Both the position numbers and the translations under genes were made by a program. The notes beneath the pieces are model-generated. The model saw only the letters and a list, made by a program, of their open reading frames with translations. It was not told where the DNA came from and made no database searches. Positions 6,697-6,965 of a stretch of DNA of 6,965 bases are shown piece after piece. Each line of letters starts with the position of its first letter. Position 1 is the first letter of the stretch. The stretch comes from Anaerolineae bacterium (lineage in GTDB: Bacteria; Chloroflexota; Anaerolineae; SSC4; Amarolineaceae), in assembly GCA_013693795.1 (NCBI GenBank), contig CP059258.1, positions 2,942,039 through 2,949,003 on the forward strand. The letters are read 5' to 3'.

Positions 6697-6965
6697 ATGA
6701 TCATGCAGCTCACCGTCAATGAGACAACGGCGGCCCAATTGGAACAGGTCGCACGTGACAAGGACACAACCACCCAAAAGCTTGCCGAGCAGGCGATTCG
6801 GGAGTTCCTGCGCGCAGAGGCCCGGCACAGGATGCAGCGCGAAATGCAGGCGTTTATCGAAATGCACAGCGAGTTACTGAAGCATTATCCTGGAGAGTTC
6901 GTGGCGATCCACCAGGGCCGGCTCATCGATCATGATCGCAGTCAGCTGGCACTCTACCTGCGGGT
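6697..6965 (+). CDS. Ribbon-helix-helix-like plus DUF5678-like protein, 3' end outside window
   Basis: AGGAGG (6686-6691) lies 5 bases before ATG 6697; ATG 6703 is a second in-frame option. Residues ~3-40 read MQLTVNETTAAQLEQVARDK then TTQKLAEQAIREFL. This is one strand and two helices in the ribbon-helix-helix style that small DNA-binding antitoxins use. Residues ~46-89 contain FIEMHSELLKHYPGEFVAIH, then QGRLIDHDRSQLALYLRV. This matches my memory of DUF5678-type small proteins, common in Chloroflexota and cyanobacteria and often next to aspartic-protease-like or toxin-like genes. 89 residues are visible with no stop. It is coupled by an ATGA overlap to the extended frame of the upstream small ORF. 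A role as antitoxin or regulator is inferred. Confidence 0.7.
   Translation, partial: MIMQLTVNETTAAQLEQVARDKDTTTQKLAEQAIREFLRAEARHRMQREMQAFIEMHSELLKHYPGEFVAIHQGRLIDHDRSQLALYLR

Noticed and set aside
1..6965. CRISPR array, tRNA, rRNA or transposase gene
   Set aside because: No regularly spaced repeats, no cloverleaf or rRNA-like segments and no transposase motifs were seen on either strand.

Overview
The window is GC-rich and most resembles a Chloroflexota (Anaerolineae/Caldilineae-like) chromosome fragment. The clues are a LysM protein with a Thr/Pro linker of the TPTATP type, a small DUF5678-type protein, a dense cluster of toxin-antitoxin (TA) genes and a TIR effector candidate. This assignment is inferred from protein style, not from a marker gene. 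The longer genes change reading frame about every 100-300 bases, usually at short C or G runs, while protein-level signal carries on in the next frame. This looks like residual indel error from an unpolished long-read assembly. I therefore describe the long genes as reconstructed composites, not as decayed pseudogenes.

Layout: (1) 2-361, +, C-terminal end of an unrecognised protein. (2) 409-3923, +, a reconstructed protein of roughly 1170 residues. It has an FTP/PepSY-type propeptide with a large insertion, a gluzincin metallopeptidase domain (HEVVH plus a downstream EGYATY glutamate, M36/M4-like) and a beta-propeller-like C-terminal half. No signal peptide is visible. (3) 3923-4003, an 81-bp hairpin element with imperfect terminal inverted repeats flanked by TA. 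It is MITE-like, and its first base completes the peptidase stop codon. (4) 4044-4864, +, an exported LysM protein whose apparent stop lies in a 20-bp duplication; coding signal may continue past it.

The strand then switches. (5) 6227-5024, minus, is one compact operon: a Phd/YefM-VapB-type antitoxin, a VapC (PIN) toxin reduced to its N-terminal half with an in-frame TGA, and a TIR-domain protein with a C-terminal helical module. The TIR start codon is in the same frame as the VapC remnant, and its ribosome binding site lies inside the remnant. (6) 6228-6583 is a divergent intergenic region with a TATAAT box for the minus operon, a consensus-like promoter for the plus strand and a perfect 14-bp palindrome. 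(7) 6584-6965, +, is a second antitoxin-like pair: a very short CopG/BrnA-like ORF interrupted by TAG, then a ribbon-helix-helix-like plus DUF5678-like protein that runs off the end.

The most interesting unit is the 5.0-6.2 kb operon. An antitoxin gene with its own promoter now drives a TIR effector in the place where the catalytic half of VapC should be. The two readings are replacement of the toxin by a TIR gene (or a PIN stub-TIR fusion) and assembly damage at that point.
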